A stretch of 64,000 nucleotides of DNA from Ampullaceana balthica (GCA_944989445.1 CALYLW010001076.1:20021-84020); one strand, 5' to 3'; positions 10,010 through 22,683 are shown, counted from the first letter of the stretch. The notes: generated from the sequence alone by a model not told the origin. Numbers and translations are program-made.

Positions 10010-10735
10010 TGTGATGTTGTCCGTGGACTCATTGGGTTATATGTGTGTCATTGTTTTATATGTTTGTCATTGTGTGGTAAGTGTGTCATTGTGTGGTGTG
10101 TGGTGTGTGTCATTGTGTGGTGTGTGGTATCTGTGTCATTGTGTTGCGTGTGGTATGTGTCATTGTGTGGTATGTGTGTCATTTGGTGATATGTGTGTCA
10201 TTGTGTTATATGTGTGTCATTGTGTTATATGTGTGTTATTGTGTGGTATATGGGCCATTGTGTTGCGTGTGGTATGTGTCATTTTTTGGTATGTGTGTCA
10301 TTGTGTGGTATGTGTGTCATTGTGTGGTATGTGTGCCATTCTGTGATGTGTGTGATGTTTGTGTTCTTTGTGTACTGTGTTTTTCATTGTGTGGTATGTG
10401 TGTCATTGTGTTATATGTGTGTTGTTGTGTGTTATTGTGTGATGTGTGGTATGTGTGTTATTGTGGGGTATGTGTATCATTTTGTTATATGTGTGTCATT
10501 GTGTGATGTGTGTGTAATTGTGTGATGTGTATGTCATTGTGTGATATGTGTGTCATTTTGTGGTCTGTGTGCCATTGTGTGATGTATGTGTCATTGTGTG
10601 GTGAGTGTGCCATTGTGTCGTATGTGAACCATTGTGTAATATGTGTCATTGTGTGATGTGTGTGTCCCTGTGTAATATGTGTGTCCCTGTGTGATATGTG
10701 TGTAACTGTGTGATATTTCTGTCATTGTGTAACAT
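10010..10735 (+). repeat. GT-rich degenerate minisatellite (about 19-20 bp unit)
   Basis: Repeats of GTGTGTCATTGTGTGGTAT. Several overlapping plus-strand frames rich in C, V and H are products of the repeat and not genes. Confidence 0.9.
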
Positions 10736-10799
10736 TGACATTACTTGTTCACTCCTTGCTTCCCCACCCCCTTTCCCAAACAAAGGCGCATATTTTAGC

Positions 10800-10985
10800 T
10801 CTTCTCTGGTCCTGTATTATGCTTATATGCACTGTTATGACATTTTGTGTTGTATTTAGGATATGACTGTTTTACATTGAATGAATTGATAATCAAGCGT
10901 GTTACTATTTATATGTAAAGTACCGTGAGCCCAAGTTGCTTGCTGGGTGTGCTGCGCCATATAAATTATCAAATTATTATTATTT
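10800..10985 (+). mobile_element. 3' tail of a CR1/L2-like retroelement
   Basis: TAAAGTACCGTGAGCCC, then TTGCTGGGTG and GCCATATAAATTATCAAATT followed by (ATT)n. The same tail follows coding sequence at 50,790-50,870. Confidence 0.55.
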
Positions 10986-11579
10986 TCAACCCCTTATTCC
11001 AACGTTACGCAACATTTTGTAATAACACGTGGCATTAAACTAAAGTACACAACACAGCATTGATCAAATAATGAGAGGGTAGCAGGGCAGGAGGGCCTTT
11101 AAAAAAATGTTTGGGGGGGGAGGGGGGAGCTGTCAATCAGAATCTCCAATCTAAAGATTCTTTTGACGAAGTTATGAAATGTGTGTGCTGTCGTCAAGGG
11201 GCGCCGAGATACAGATGGGCCAATAATTAGGCTTGCAATGTCTTGTTATTATTGGTGAACGCAGGTAGGATATTAATTAAATTGGGACAGTGGGACATTT
11301 TTAAAGTTTGTCCCCGGGCGCAAAATATCATAGGCACGCCTCTGGCTGTCATGTTCCCTTTCGCTGTTATTTGGGATTTATGGGAGAAAAAAATCTTTCG
11401 TTCCCTATTAATCCACCCCCAGCGCCAAGTGGGAACTTATTAAAAGAAACAACAACAACCGTACTTCTATGCAAACTGTAAGGTGTATTTAGACGTCTCG
11501 TGAACGTTCTCAATCGTGTGGATATACGAGAAGATAAACGTACTTGGCAATGTGAGAGTTTTGCCAACTTGACTTTGAT

Positions 11580-11870
11580 TGTGTCATCTACCGTAACTTT
11601 CAGAAATGACTATCACCTTAACATTTAAAAAAACAATGAAAATATTACAGTAACTTTCAGATAGGTCTTTTACCGTACATTTTAAAAAAATGACCATGAC
11701 CTTAACTTTAAAAATGACTTTTACCTTAACTTTGAGATTAGGTCTACAGTAGCATTCAGACAGTAATTGAATCGTAACTTTTAAATATTACTGTTACCGT
11801 AACATTAAGACTAATCCACTACTGTAACTCTCAGCTATACACACTACCTTAACATTCATATCTGTTAGTG
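11580..11870 (+). repeat. Degenerate tandem repeat (TAACTTT/ACCTTAACAT motifs)
   Basis: Blocks of the form ACCGTAACTTTCAGAAATGA and CACCTTAACATTT recur about every 35 bases with many substitutions. Confidence 0.5.
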
Positions 11871-12022
11871 TTATATCGGCATTACGATACGCATACGTTC
11901 CACTTTTATCAGGTTCCTTTCAATTTTAACCACATTTTGTTATCAGGCTATTGTTTCTGGATCATTTAAAATCGTTCGTTCGCCACCCCACCCCCTCCCA
12001 TAAAACACTTTTTCAAAACAGG

Positions 12023-12025
<3 letters not shown>

Positions 12026-12106
<81 letters not shown>

Positions 12107-12126
12107 AGAAAGAGAGAAAGAGAAAG
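12026..12126 (+). repeat. (GA)n microsatellite
   Basis: About 75 bases of pure GA dinucleotide followed by an imperfect GA-rich tail. Confidence 0.97.
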
Positions 12127-12298
12127 ATAAAACGTATAGATTTAATTCTATCCATGTTCTTATCTAAATGGTATATCATTTAAGTGTGCTGAAGCCGTTA
12201 GATGAAAGCCCGAAATAACTCGAGCCTTTTGGAGATCGTTTGAGATGTTTTTGTCCCGAATCCTCGATAACACAGCGACATTCAGGGCTCCCCCCGTG

Positions 12299-13020
12299 TG
12301 ACGTCACACTGGGAGTGAGGGGAGGGGGGATACACCTGGGAAATCATCAGAGTGGTGCTACATCATTGCTCCGCTGTCATGCCGTGGTGGACACTGGTCT
12401 GGAGGAATCGGGCGGGCCTTTGAGTTTACCCAGGGCAAGCTGTTTGTGTGGACCTTTGAGTCGACTGAACAAGAAAATATGGTTATGTCATATTGACCTT
12501 TGAGATGACTGAACAAGAAAATGTGGTTATGTCATATGAACCTTTGAGTCGACTGAACAAGAAAATACGGCTATGTCATATGGACCTTTGAGGCGACTGA
12601 ACAAGAACATATGGCTATGTCATATGGACCTTTGAGGCGACTGAACAAGAAAATATGGTTATGTCTAATGGACCCCGCAACACAGTATGGTAACCACTTG
12701 GCATTCGATGCTGGTTGATGGTTGATGGCGGTTGTGGTTTCGTTTACACCATAAAGGAAACCACCTCCAGCCATAAAGTATAGCTCTTCGCCCCACGCTT
12801 CTCTATCGTGCCTGAACACTCTCTGATGTCGAAGAGTCTGTTAGAGGAAACGAGCCGATGACGTCATAACTTTAGCTGATGGCCGTGATGATGAAGTGAA
12901 TGACGTCACGCGAAGTACCTCAAAGTGAGGCTGATTCGGTGGATGATGGATCAGACTCTTAGAATGAATGTGATTTTTTTTGGGGGGGATGGGGGGAGCG
13001 GCGCGACAGGGGTGACGTCA
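12299..13020. promoter_or_regulatory. Cluster of four palindromic CRE motifs
   Basis: The exact palindrome TGACGTCA occurs at 12,299-12,306, 12,859-12,866, 12,901-12,908 and 13,013-13,020. CREB/ATF factors bind this motif in animals. No gene start is evident nearby, so enhancer or promoter function is inference. Confidence 0.25.
12446..12672 (+). repeat. 44-bp minisatellite, 5 copies
   Basis: Unit begins GACCTTTGAGTCGACTGAAC and continues AAGAAAATATGGTTATGTCA. It sits inside the CRE-containing region. Confidence 0.9.
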
Positions 13021-14070
13021 TCAACTGAACAGGTCAACCGGCCGTCAATACTTACCTGGTCTTTTCTTGTTTTTTTCTGGGGGGTTTTTTTCTTCACCTT
13101 TTTGCTCACCACCTCTTCTTTCCCCTCCCTCTCAAATATCATACATTTCCCTTTCACCTGCTGCGGTCCATTATAACCTTTACAGAAGGTTATCTCTCGT
13201 TTGAGGGGAAGCAATCCCACAACACGTGAAGGCGCTCACCCACCTTTGCCGGGAACCAATTCTCCAACACGGTTTCCATTACTGGCTTGACTTAGGGGTG
13301 AATTATCTCCCCTACTTCGGACAAGTCTGCCACAGACATTTATGACCTCCCCTATGTCTTTGGGTCCTCGTAGGGGAGGTAATATAGTTTCCAGTAGCCA
13401 GAAGCAATTTTGTATCAATAAGTTTCAGTTGACGAAGCACTATTTGTTTAACAGGGCACACGTTGTTACGTGCTTTTTGTATGTGTTTTTTTTTCTAAAG
13501 ATAAAGCTTATTTCTAGAACAAGAACACCCACATTGTGTTGTAGCTTTTAAGTCGATGTCGGATGGGACAGACCAAGATTTTTTGCCGAAAATCCAAAAT
13601 GAAATTAAAAGAAATTATAACCACGGTCTCACTATCCTACTTTCCTATCATTAGTTTACGCCCCTGTCCCCATTCCCCTTGACAAAATAACATCGTGTCA
13701 ATAAATCAAAGGGTTTGCCGCCTTGCTCACCCCCCGGACCTCCTTATTGAGAACCACTGATTTCTTCTAAAATTCTAAAACTGGTTCGTGACACACCACC
13801 TAACAATGAGGTAATTCATTTTAAAGAAATAATACTCGACAAACTACTAACTAAAACTAAATACTAGTAGTATACTGCAAACGGCATTGTTCTACAGTTC
13901 TAAACCTAGTTAGAGACACAACTGAACACTTGCGGTGGCCGACAGATGAATGTGGTAGGTAACCCAATCCTCTCTTTTTGCTCCACCTGTGAGGATGTTT
14001 TACCTCGATATCCGGTAATCATTCCCGGCGCTTCCTCCCCGTTATGATTGGATGGTACATCATCTCTACG
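13021..14070. other. Intergenic, no gene
   Basis: Mixed sequence. TTGAGAACCACTG at about 13,756-13,768 looks like one end of a minus-strand hAT MITE, but I could not place the other end. Confidence 0.35.
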
Positions 14071-14074
14071 CAAC

Positions 14075-14912
14075 CTTCTCCACTACACAATCTCCTCCAC
14101 TACACAACATCCTCCACTACACAACCTCCTCCACTACACAACACCATCCACTACACAACATCCTCCACTGCACACCATCCTCCACTACACAACATCCTCC
14201 ACTACACAACATCCTCCACTACACAACATCCTCCACTACACAACATCCTCCACTACACAACCTCTACACAACATCCTCCACTACACAACATCCTCCACTA
14301 CACAAAATCCTCCACTACACAACATCCTCCACTACACAACCTCCTCCACTACACAACCTCTACACAACATCCTCCACTACACGAAATCCTCCACTACACA
14401 ACCTCCTCCATTACACAACCTCCTCCACTACACAACATCCTCCACTACACAACATCCTCCACTACACAACATCCTCCACTACACAACCTCCTCCACTACA
14501 CAACCTCCATCTCTACACAACCTCCACCTCTACACAACCTCATCCACTACACAACTTCCTCCACTACACAACATCCTCCACTACACAACCTCCTCCACTA
14601 CACAACATCCTCCACTACACAACATCCTCCACTACACAACATCCTCCACTACAGAACATCATCCACTACACAACCTCTACACAACATCCTCCACTACACA
14701 ACATCCCCCACTACACAACCTCCACCTCTACACAACCTCCTCCACTACACAACATCCTCCACTACACAACATCTTCCACTACAGAAAATCCTCCACTACA
14801 CAACATCTTCCACTACAGAACATCCTCCACTACACAACCTCTACACAACCTCCTCCACTACACAACCTCCACCTCTACACAACCTCCTCCACTACACAAC
14901 CTCATCCCTTGC
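14075..14912 (+). repeat. 17-bp minisatellite, about 48 copies
   Basis: Unit CCTCCACTACACAACAT with minor variants. The strand has almost no stop triplets, so all three plus frames stay open for more than 310 codons with the same 17-residue peptide period. These frames are repeat artefacts. Confidence 0.95.
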
Positions 14913-16044
14913 CAAGTCTTCCAATCCACGCCACCCTCTGTGTCCCACATTCTCCTCACATATTCCTGTCATTTTATGAACTCTGACCCCTGACTGCACA
15001 TTTCCGCTTGACTGGACCTGGCCTGTCAACAAATCCCGATGGTGGCAGTTTTTCCCCCCTGGACGTGGAACCTATCTTCATACCGATCAAACTGGACGTT
15101 GTGAGGAAATGACGTCATTGGTCCAAAGTCCGTATCCGCTCTTGGCGCCAAAGAAAGTTCTTATGTTCAATTGCCTTTAAACCAGTGGTTCTTAACGTGT
15201 CGTGCGTGGACCTTTGAAGTCTTATATGTTACAGACGCTCATTCTATACAGGAGATTAAGCAACCGTTTAAAATTAAAAGGTGCTAGAGAAGCTGTGAAC
15301 TAGAGTGAACTGCATTTCATTTTGAAAACTTTTCACAAGTATTAAATAAGAAATAATAGAAATATTGTGTTATATATATTTAAAAAAAAACACAACGTAT
15401 ATCTAGAATTTAGATTGTTTAAAGACTGATAATAACTTTATAAAACTATACTCACTCGACTTCTCTACCTCCACGTATTCGCCCGAGTTTCCTGCACCGC
15501 CGCCACACCCCCACCCGCCTCCCCCACACCACACCCCATCCACCCACCAGACGCGATCTCACCCCCAGTGCCCCGCCACCTCAGGTTCGCCTTCACTCAT
15601 CAGCCATTTAACCGGTCGTTTGCCGATGGTTTATCTCCGGCTGTTGTGGCACTATCGGACTTTCACGTACTTTACAACTTGACAGTTGTGAGCCGCGAGT
15701 CGCGAGGCTTAACTTCATTATGGAATAAGGTTCGTAGTTGTTTCGTTTCTATCTTTTTTGTATTTTTTAGGTTTTTTTTAACAACTAACAAAATAGTATG
15801 TTGTTTCTTTTTGTTGTATTTTTTGTTGTTGTAAATTATTATCATCGTTTTATTTTAGATTTAGAACCACTGAGGTTAGCGAGGTTATCCGCATCAAGGG
15901 ATTCAGTTTTAGAAACTGTAGATTCGCTGGTGTTGCTTAAACAAAATTAATCAAACGCATTTCTAAATTTATTTGAATATGGGAAAATTTTATTAAGAAA
16001 TTAAAAAAAATGTCAGGCTGTTTTTCGTTTTAAGGCGCTGTTTA
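14913..16044. other. Intergenic with small repeat fragments
   Basis: Holds a CRE next to an inverted CCAAT (TGACGTCATTGG, 15,110-15,121) and a short L2-type 3' UTR fragment at 15,213-15,245 (TGTTACAGACGCTCATTCTA). Hints of hAT ends (CAGTGGTTCTTAA at about 15,187 and AGAACCACTG at about 15,862) have no matching target duplication. Confidence 0.35.
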
Positions 16045-16333
16045 GGGGCCGTCCATAAAGTACGTCAGTCGTCACGCTCCAGAGTGGGGAGGGGTGTAAG
16101 AAAGTGTGACAGTTTGTGACAGGGGAGGAGGGGGGATCCGGCCATGTGTGACGTCACGGTGTTTTATATTAAATGTTTAATTATTTTATTAATAAAAAAA
16201 AACCCTTTTGTTCGAAAGTGTGACGTACTTTAGGGTGAGAGGGTCCGAGATTTGTGACAGTTTGTGACAGGGGGAAGGGGGGGGGAGTTAAAAATTGTCA
16301 AAAAATAGCGTGACGTACTTTATGGACGGCCCC
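16045..16333 (+). mobile_element. Complete MITE, GGGGCCGTCCATAAAG ends, TTA target
   Basis: Inverted ends GGGGCCGTCCATAAAGTACG and CGTACTTTATGGACGGCCCC are perfect for 20 bases. TTA flanks both sides (16,042-16,044 and 16,334-16,336). The 289-bp interior has G runs and a TGACGTCA. A 3-bp target suggests a PIF/Harbinger-like family, by inference. Confidence 0.88.
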
Positions 16334-16499
16334 TTATAAGAATCCGTGGTCAAGGTTATTTATTACGTTCTTAGAATTTCCTCATTTCTCTCATTAAACA
16401 ATAACTGAAGTTGGCCAGCCGAGAGCAACAATTATTGTTTGGACTTTTTCTACGAAATTTCTTTAACAACTTCCGTCGTCATGTACAGATACACCATCT

Positions 16500-17410
16500 T
16501 TTAAAAAATAAAATAAAAATTCAGACTCTAGACTCTTCAGACTCTAAGCTCCTTACGTTGGGCTCTAGACTCTGTGGAATTATGGCTCTAGAATCTACAG
16601 TCTATGTCCTTTATTCTAGGCTCTAGAATCTACAGTCTATGTCCTTTATTCTAGGCTCTAGAATCTACAGTCTATGAACTTTATTCTAGGCTCTAGAATC
16701 TACATGCTCTAGGCCCTTTACTTAAGACTCTTGGCTCTTAAAACTCCATAGACTTAAGGCTCTTTACTTTAGACTCTAGGCTCCATAGAGTCTGAAGTTA
16801 GGCTCTAGACTAAAGACTCTAAGGTCTCAACTTCAAACTCTAGACTCTATAACTCTATATACACTCTTTACCTTAGGCTCTAGACTCTATAACTCTATAT
16901 ACACTCTTTACCTTAGGCTCTAGACTCTATAACTCTATATACACTCTTTACCTTAGGCTCTAGACTCTATAACTCTATGTACACTCTTTACCTTAGGCTC
17001 TAGACTCTATAACTCTATATACACTCTTTACCTTAGGCTCTAGACTCTATAACTCTATATACACTCTTTACCTTAGGCTCTAGACTCTATAACTCTATAT
17101 ACACTCTTTACCTTAGGCTCTAGACTCTATAACTCTATATACACTCTTTACCTTAGGCTCTAGACTCTATAACTCTATATACACTCTTTACCTTAGGCTC
17201 TAGACTCTATAACTCTATATACACTCGTTACCTTAGGCTCTAGACTCTGTAACTCTATATACACTCTTTACCTTAGGCTCTAGACTCTATAACTCTATAT
17301 ACACTCTTTACCTTAGGCTCTAGACTCTATAACTCTAGATACACTCTTTACCTTAGGCTCTAGACTCTATAACTCTATATACACTCTTTACCTTAGGCTC
17401 TAGACTCAAT
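16500..17410 (+). repeat. 40-bp minisatellite with degenerate left flank
   Basis: About 14 nearly identical 40-bp units (CTCTAGACTCTATAACTCTA then TATACACTCTTTACCTTAGG) fill about 16,846-17,408. The left 350 bases hold older, scrambled CTCTAGACTCT-type units. Confidence 0.95.
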
Positions 17411-17494
17411 ACACTCTAGGCTATATGGACGTCAGACTGTAGAATCTTACAGAGTCTAGGTCCTTTACTTTAGTCTCAATACTCTAGACTCTGT

Positions 17495-17710
17495 GGATGA
17501 TAGGTATAGGTTGTGGGTGAGTCGTTAAATTGTAGGTGATTCGTTAGGTTGTGGGTGAGTGGGTAGGTTGTGTGAGTCGGTAGGTTGTGTGTGAGTTGGT
17601 AGGTTGTGTATAAGTCGGTATGTCGGTTGTGGATGAGTTTGTAGGTAGTCTGTGAGTCGGTAGGTTATGGGTAAGTCGTTAAATTGTAGGTGATTCGTTC
17701 GATTGTAGAT
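17495..17710 (+). repeat. Degenerate GGTTGTGGGTGAGTCGTTA repeats
   Basis: Irregular units of about 20-25 bases built on GTGAGTCGGTAGGTTGTG. Confidence 0.6.
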
Positions 17711-18715
17711 GTGTCGGTGTGTTGTTCATCAGTTAAAAACGGGCTGCGTTGTAAAACTAGGCCAGGACACGAGCATTTGTTCAGCAAAGAAACATTTGGG
17801 GCCTATTCTGGGTCACAATGACATAAGTTAGGGTTGTCTTACCTTGAATCCGAGGGAGCGTTGGTAGGTGAAGGTGTGAAGCATTTGGTCTCATAACGGC
17901 AAGCAGGGGGGGCGGGAGTCTTTTCTTCTAGCGGTTGGGGTGGGGGGTTGTCAAATATATATACAATGTTGTGTTTTATTATTATATACAAAACATCATC
18001 GGAATTGAATCGAATAAGTATCCCGACATCAGAAAATAGGGGGGGAGGGGCAAGCTACCACCCCCTCCCCCTTCACCTGTCAGCTTCACCATTAATTAAA
18101 CTTTTTTTTAAAAAATTGTAATTTTGTAGTACTAAATACAGTATTGTTTAGTTATCATGAAACTAACAATACTAACAATATATTCGAATTATAAATATAT
18201 ATATATATATATTGGCTCTCAAAAACAATCTGTGTTGATTATATAATTTATTATAATTTCAATTAAAGATCGGAATGCAAAGCAATTTCATCCTAACAAT
18301 ATGTTCCTTAACTTTAAATAATATTTGTTTATCAATGCAGCAATAGAACATCCAGATTTTGGAGGGGAAAAAATTGCTATTTAAACAACTGCCTTCTATT
18401 TCTAGAATTATCCAGAATAGAATCCAGAAAAGAATTCACCGTCTTTTCATAAGGTAATAAAAAAAAACCATCCAGGTAAAATACAACCCAAAATAATTTG
18501 AACAGCTGAAGATAACGGTGAAGGAAAGTGCCCCCACTCGGGGGCAGGAAATGTCAAATATTCAACGTTGTAAGGCGCTGTTTAGGAAGTACGGTGTGGA
18601 CGAGGAGGTGGTCTCACATTATCGCATTTGACACCAGAACATAATTTGTATACATGAAAACTGTGTGTATGGAAAAGGGGGGGGGGTAAACAGTCGTGTG
18701 GGCCTTGGTATCTTT
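17711..18715. other. Intergenic, no gene
   Basis: AT-rich with a short (AT)n at about 18,195-18,212 and G/C runs near 18,040-18,070. Nothing else supported. Confidence 0.4.
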
Positions 18716-18915
18716 TAGGGAGGCACGGGTGCCAGAAGGGGAGGTATGGGTGCCAGAAGGGGAGGTATGGGTGCCAGAAAGGGAGGCACGGGTGCCAGAA
18801 GGAGAGGCACGGGTGCGAGAAGGGGAGGCACGGGTGCCAGAAGGGGAGGCGAGGGTGCCAGAAGGGGAGGTATGAGTGTCAGAAAGGGGAGGCACGGGTG
18901 CCAGAAGGGGAGTTT
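18716..18915 (+). repeat. 21-bp G-rich minisatellite, about 9 copies
   Basis: Unit AGGCACGGGTGCCAGAAGGGG. It includes a small CACGGGTG near-palindrome. Open frames in it on both strands are repeat products. Confidence 0.9.
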
Positions 18916-19070
18916 GTGTTGGATTTGGGGGTGGGGGAGGGCGACGGAGCCTAAAGTTGTGATCTTAGATACGTTTAAAAGATTGAATCAACTTTGAATG
19001 CAAGGGACACAACACATGAATAGTGTCTGTTGGGGAGGAGGGGGAAAGATTCTCGATGTGTTCAGCCATT

Positions 19071-19344
19071 GGGGCCGTCCATAAAGTAGGTCACGCTATT
19101 TTTGACAATTATTAACTCCCCCCTCCCCCCTGTCACAAATCTCGGGACCTTCCCCCCCCCCTAAAGTACGTCACACTTTCGAACAAAAATGTGTTTTTTA
19201 TTAACAAACTAATTAACATTTTACATAAAACACCGTGACATCACACACGGCCGGACCCCCCCCTCCCCCCTGTCAAAAAGATCACACTTTCTTACACCCC
19301 CTCCCCCCCCCCTCTGGAGCGTGACGTACTTTATGGACGGCCCC
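19071..19344 (-). mobile_element. Complete MITE, GGGGCCGTCCATAAAG family, ATT target
   Basis: Perfect family ends (GGGGCCGTCCATAAAGTA; right end CGTACTTTATGGACGGCCCC) flanked by ATT on both sides (19,068-19,070, 19,345-19,347). The interior has C runs on the plus strand, opposite to the copy at 16,045. Confidence 0.88.
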
Positions 19345-20325
19345 ATTGCCCTAATGCTCTATATTAATACCGGTAATACACAATTTCCCTCATGCAAACT
19401 TAGCATATTTTAGATTTATCATCATCTTAAAAATAAGCTTTAATTTGTTTATTAATTATTTATTTTGAAAAAAAAATTTTGAGCAGAAAGAAGACTTCGA
19501 ATTTTTAAAATGGAAATCAACATCATCAACATAAAATTGTTAGAACTTCAAAGACGGGAGGTAATGAGATGGCTGGTGGATAAGGAGAGATAATATCCGA
19601 CATTACACCACAGGGGAAACTTAAAAAAATGCGAGACAAAAAAAGTGCTCGTCTCGGCCAAGAAGCCTTGGACGGCATATACACAAAGACATACGAACTC
19701 AACTGTCCGTTTCCTTCTTTTTGAAAAAAAAATTGACAAAAACAAATGCGTATAATATTTTAGTTTGTCAATCTGAAAGGCAAAAGCTTCGTTTTCCTGG
19801 GAACGTTGCGCAGACGTCTATGTCAAACATTTCCTGTCAACTACGCGAAGTGGAACAAGCACGACTGGTGACTGGTAGACCCTACATTTGACGCTTCTTG
19901 GCCGAAACGTCAACTGTTTTGTTTTTGTTTTGTTGTTCCGTTATCTTATTCTCCAGTTTCTTATAGTGGCCACCCAAAAGCAGCCATCCTCGTTTTTCTC
20001 TTAATGATAATAAGATGGCCAGTGGCCAGTCTTCACATTTTTCCACGGCCAGTGGTAGCACGCGCGCATTAGTAGGTGTGGGTCCGTGTGGAGAATTCTT
20101 ATGTTTGTTTGGGTCAGTGTTGAGATTTCTGATGTTTCTTAAGTCTGTCCCATGTCATGGTTGCTTGCCATAGCTTGAATGTCATTGGGGTGGTTGGTTC
20201 CTGGGGTCACATTTGAGACTTGGGGGCCAAAGGTGGCGAACTACTCCAAAAGGAGTATACCACTGCTCCCCAACCAGAGGTACCACCCCTCCCAAGGAAC
20301 CCCATACACCCCAAGACATATCTCA
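19345..20325. other. Intergenic, no gene
   Basis: AT-rich sequence; no array, element end or convincing frame was seen. Confidence 0.4.
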
Positions 20326-20490
20326 GATATGAGAGAGAGGGAGAGAGAGAGAGAGAGTGAAGGAGCCGTAGTGAAGTACAGAGAGCGACGCAGATATAGA
20401 CATAGAGAGGGAAAGAGACACAGGGCGAGACAGAGGACATAGAGAGAGACAGATGACATAGAGAGGGAAAGAGGACATAGAGAGGACTAG
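20326..20490 (+). repeat. GA-rich simple repeat
   Basis: Imperfect GAGAGA runs and GACATAGAGAG units. Confidence 0.85.
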
Positions 20491-20861
20491 GAGATTTGTA
20501 TAAATTATAGCAAGAAGTAAGGCTTTAAGTATGCGCGTATTACAATTTTTAAACTGCACCAACTGCCATTCACCTCTAGCGATCAGTGATACAGACGCTC
20601 TACGAACGTTCTTTCGAGATAAATTGCAAAGGGTGTGCACTGGTGAATGGGAAAATAAACGTTAGGTAGGAAGTGGTGAGATGAGCACCTGCTGCCTATT
20701 TTTGAAAAGCCTTTAGGGTCGTGTTATGAAACATATACCGCGCCTGTAAAGTACAGCCCTCCCAATCCCCTGCCCACGTTTCATCTATAATTGATTTACG
20801 AAACTGGCTCTTATGATAAATTTTGATCCATCCATCCATCCACCCACACACACGCATACAT

Positions 20862-20865
20862 ACAT

Positions 20866-20896
<31 letters not shown>

Positions 20897-20975
20897 TACA
20901 TACATTAATTACATACATACATACATACATACATACATGCTTACATACACACACACGCACGCACGCGCGCGCGAG
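20862..20975 (+). repeat. (CATA)n and (CA)n microsatellite
   Basis: Tetranucleotide CATA repeats alternate with CA dinucleotides and end in a CG/CA-alternating tract (ACGCACGCGCGCGCGAG). Confidence 0.93.
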
Positions 20976-20984
20976 TGATGCATA

Positions 20985-21072
20985 TATGTTAGGGTGAGTG
21001 ATGTAGATATAGTAGGGTGAGTGATGTAGAGATGGTAGGGTGAGTGATGTAGAGATGGTAGGGTGAGTTATC
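20985..21072 (+). repeat. 23-bp minisatellite, about 4 copies
   Basis: Unit TAGGGTGAGTGATGTAGAGA plus TGG. Confidence 0.8.
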
Positions 21073-21112
21073 TAGCTTGTGTCAGTTACGAATATTGAAT
21101 AGACCAACCAAA

Positions 21113-21330
21113 CAATGTTTCCTCTAATGTTCGTTGGGCCGTGTGCATAATACCAAACTTGTGTGCAAAGTATACCACAGCATCCATTTTTTGTGTGCAC
21201 GATTTTACACCACACGAACATATATATAGTATTCCTTTTCAAAATTTGCTGCGCGATAATTATAAAATCCTGCGCGTCATCGGTTTGATTATGCGCGCCT
21301 GTGTAACCAAGCAGCTAAAAGGGAACATTC
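21113..21330 (+). mobile_element. hAT MITE of the CAATGTTCC family
   Basis: Starts CAATGTTTCCTCTAATGTTC and ends AAAGGGAACATTC. The interior matches the family (TTTGCTGCGCGATAATT). No clear 8-bp duplication remains, so this is an older copy. Confidence 0.7.
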
Positions 21331-22683
21331 CTACTAAGTAGACACAAGACAAGACATATGAAATAAGAACAGTTACTGTCTTAAACGAGTTACCCTGATA
21401 TTGTATACCATTGAGTTTAACATTTCTGATGAGAGTATTGTCCGTTATGCAAGAACTCCCCCATTATATATGATGTTGATGCATTTTAGAAAACTGTTCA
21501 CAGCAATACGTCAAAAAAAAAGAGTAGACACACATTGACATATTGTCGTCACGAGAGACTAGGTATCCCACTTCCTTAATTTCTATCTGTGTACTGTTGT
21601 CTGTCTCACATGAGATTGGATGATTCTACGAGTTGCTAGATACCTGGATATTAAACGTGTGCGATTAATGGCGTTAACCAAGCATTTTTAAAGGGAATGG
21701 GACGAAGAGACAGTGGGGAGGAGAGAGGGTGATCGCGGGAGGAAGAGGATATATTGAGATAGTGAGGATGGAGGGATAGAAAATAGATAATAGAGAAAGG
21801 GAGGGAAGTGACGGAAAGAGAGTAGGATGAGAGAAGACGATAGAGATGTTGATCGTGAGGGCGAAGGAATGAAGGAAGGAAAGTGCGAGTTAAAAGAAAG
21901 TGAAAAAAATAATAAGGAGGAAGATAGAAGGAGGAAAAGATAAAGAGCGAGGGGGAGAAACAGAGAGCTTCCTGGAACATATAGAATAATATAGAAGAAT
22001 ATCGCAAGGAGGAAGATAGAAGGAGGAAAAGATGAAGAGCGAGGGAGAGAAACAGAGAGCTTCCTGGAACTTATAGAATAATATAGAAGAATATCGCAGC
22101 CCGCCTGCAAGTGTCCCTTAAGTGCATCCCTTGAATAAACGGGGTACAGAAGTCAGCGCAAAACGTGAGAACCGGTGAAAGTAACACCTGGGCGCCGAAA
22201 ATTTATTGGTGGAAATGGGCTCATGAAGTCTGGTCTGCGGTTTAAATGTCTGAATCTACGTCCTGCAGGAATCATGGGGAAGGCAGACAAACTCCCGCTC
22301 TCACTCTTTCTCTCTCTCTTTCTCGTGTTCAAACGTCACTTATCTTGTAGGAACAGTGTACTGCCTGACAACACGGAACTAATTAAGTTGTTTAGTTGGG
22401 AGGGAGGGGTGCGGGGTGGGTCCAGGGGGTGGGTGTGTGGGGTGGGTCTAGGGGTGGGGGTGGGTTATTAATGAGGGCCAAGGAACAAGCTAAAATGGGG
22501 GGGGGGTAAAAGGTTTCGCAAGGGGGGGGGAGGGGGCTGCACGATTAAAGTTGAACAGAAAAAAGACAGGGAGATAAGTACGAGCGAAAAGAAATAAGAG
22601 ATGGGAGGAGTTACACGATACAAACAACTGGAAGAGGCGGGAAGGGGTAAAGCTAGCTTGATGGTAAGCTTTTTATTACAACA
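21331..22683. repeat. Purine-rich region with a 92-bp tandem duplication
   Basis: GA-rich from about 21,690. A 92-bp block starting AAGGAGGAAGATAGAAGGAG is repeated in tandem (21,914-22,005 and 22,006-22,097) with only a few differences. G runs lie at 22,390-22,540. No gene is supported. Confidence 0.75.

Noticed and set aside
14044..14993. Three overlapping frames of more than 310 codons
   Set aside because: All three plus frames are open because the 17-bp unit lacks stops; no start context or domain.
15187..15872. A hAT element between CAGTGGTTCTTAA and TTTAGAACCACTG
   Set aside because: The 8-base flanks do not match and a separate L2 fragment lies inside near one end, so the two ends may belong to different insertions.
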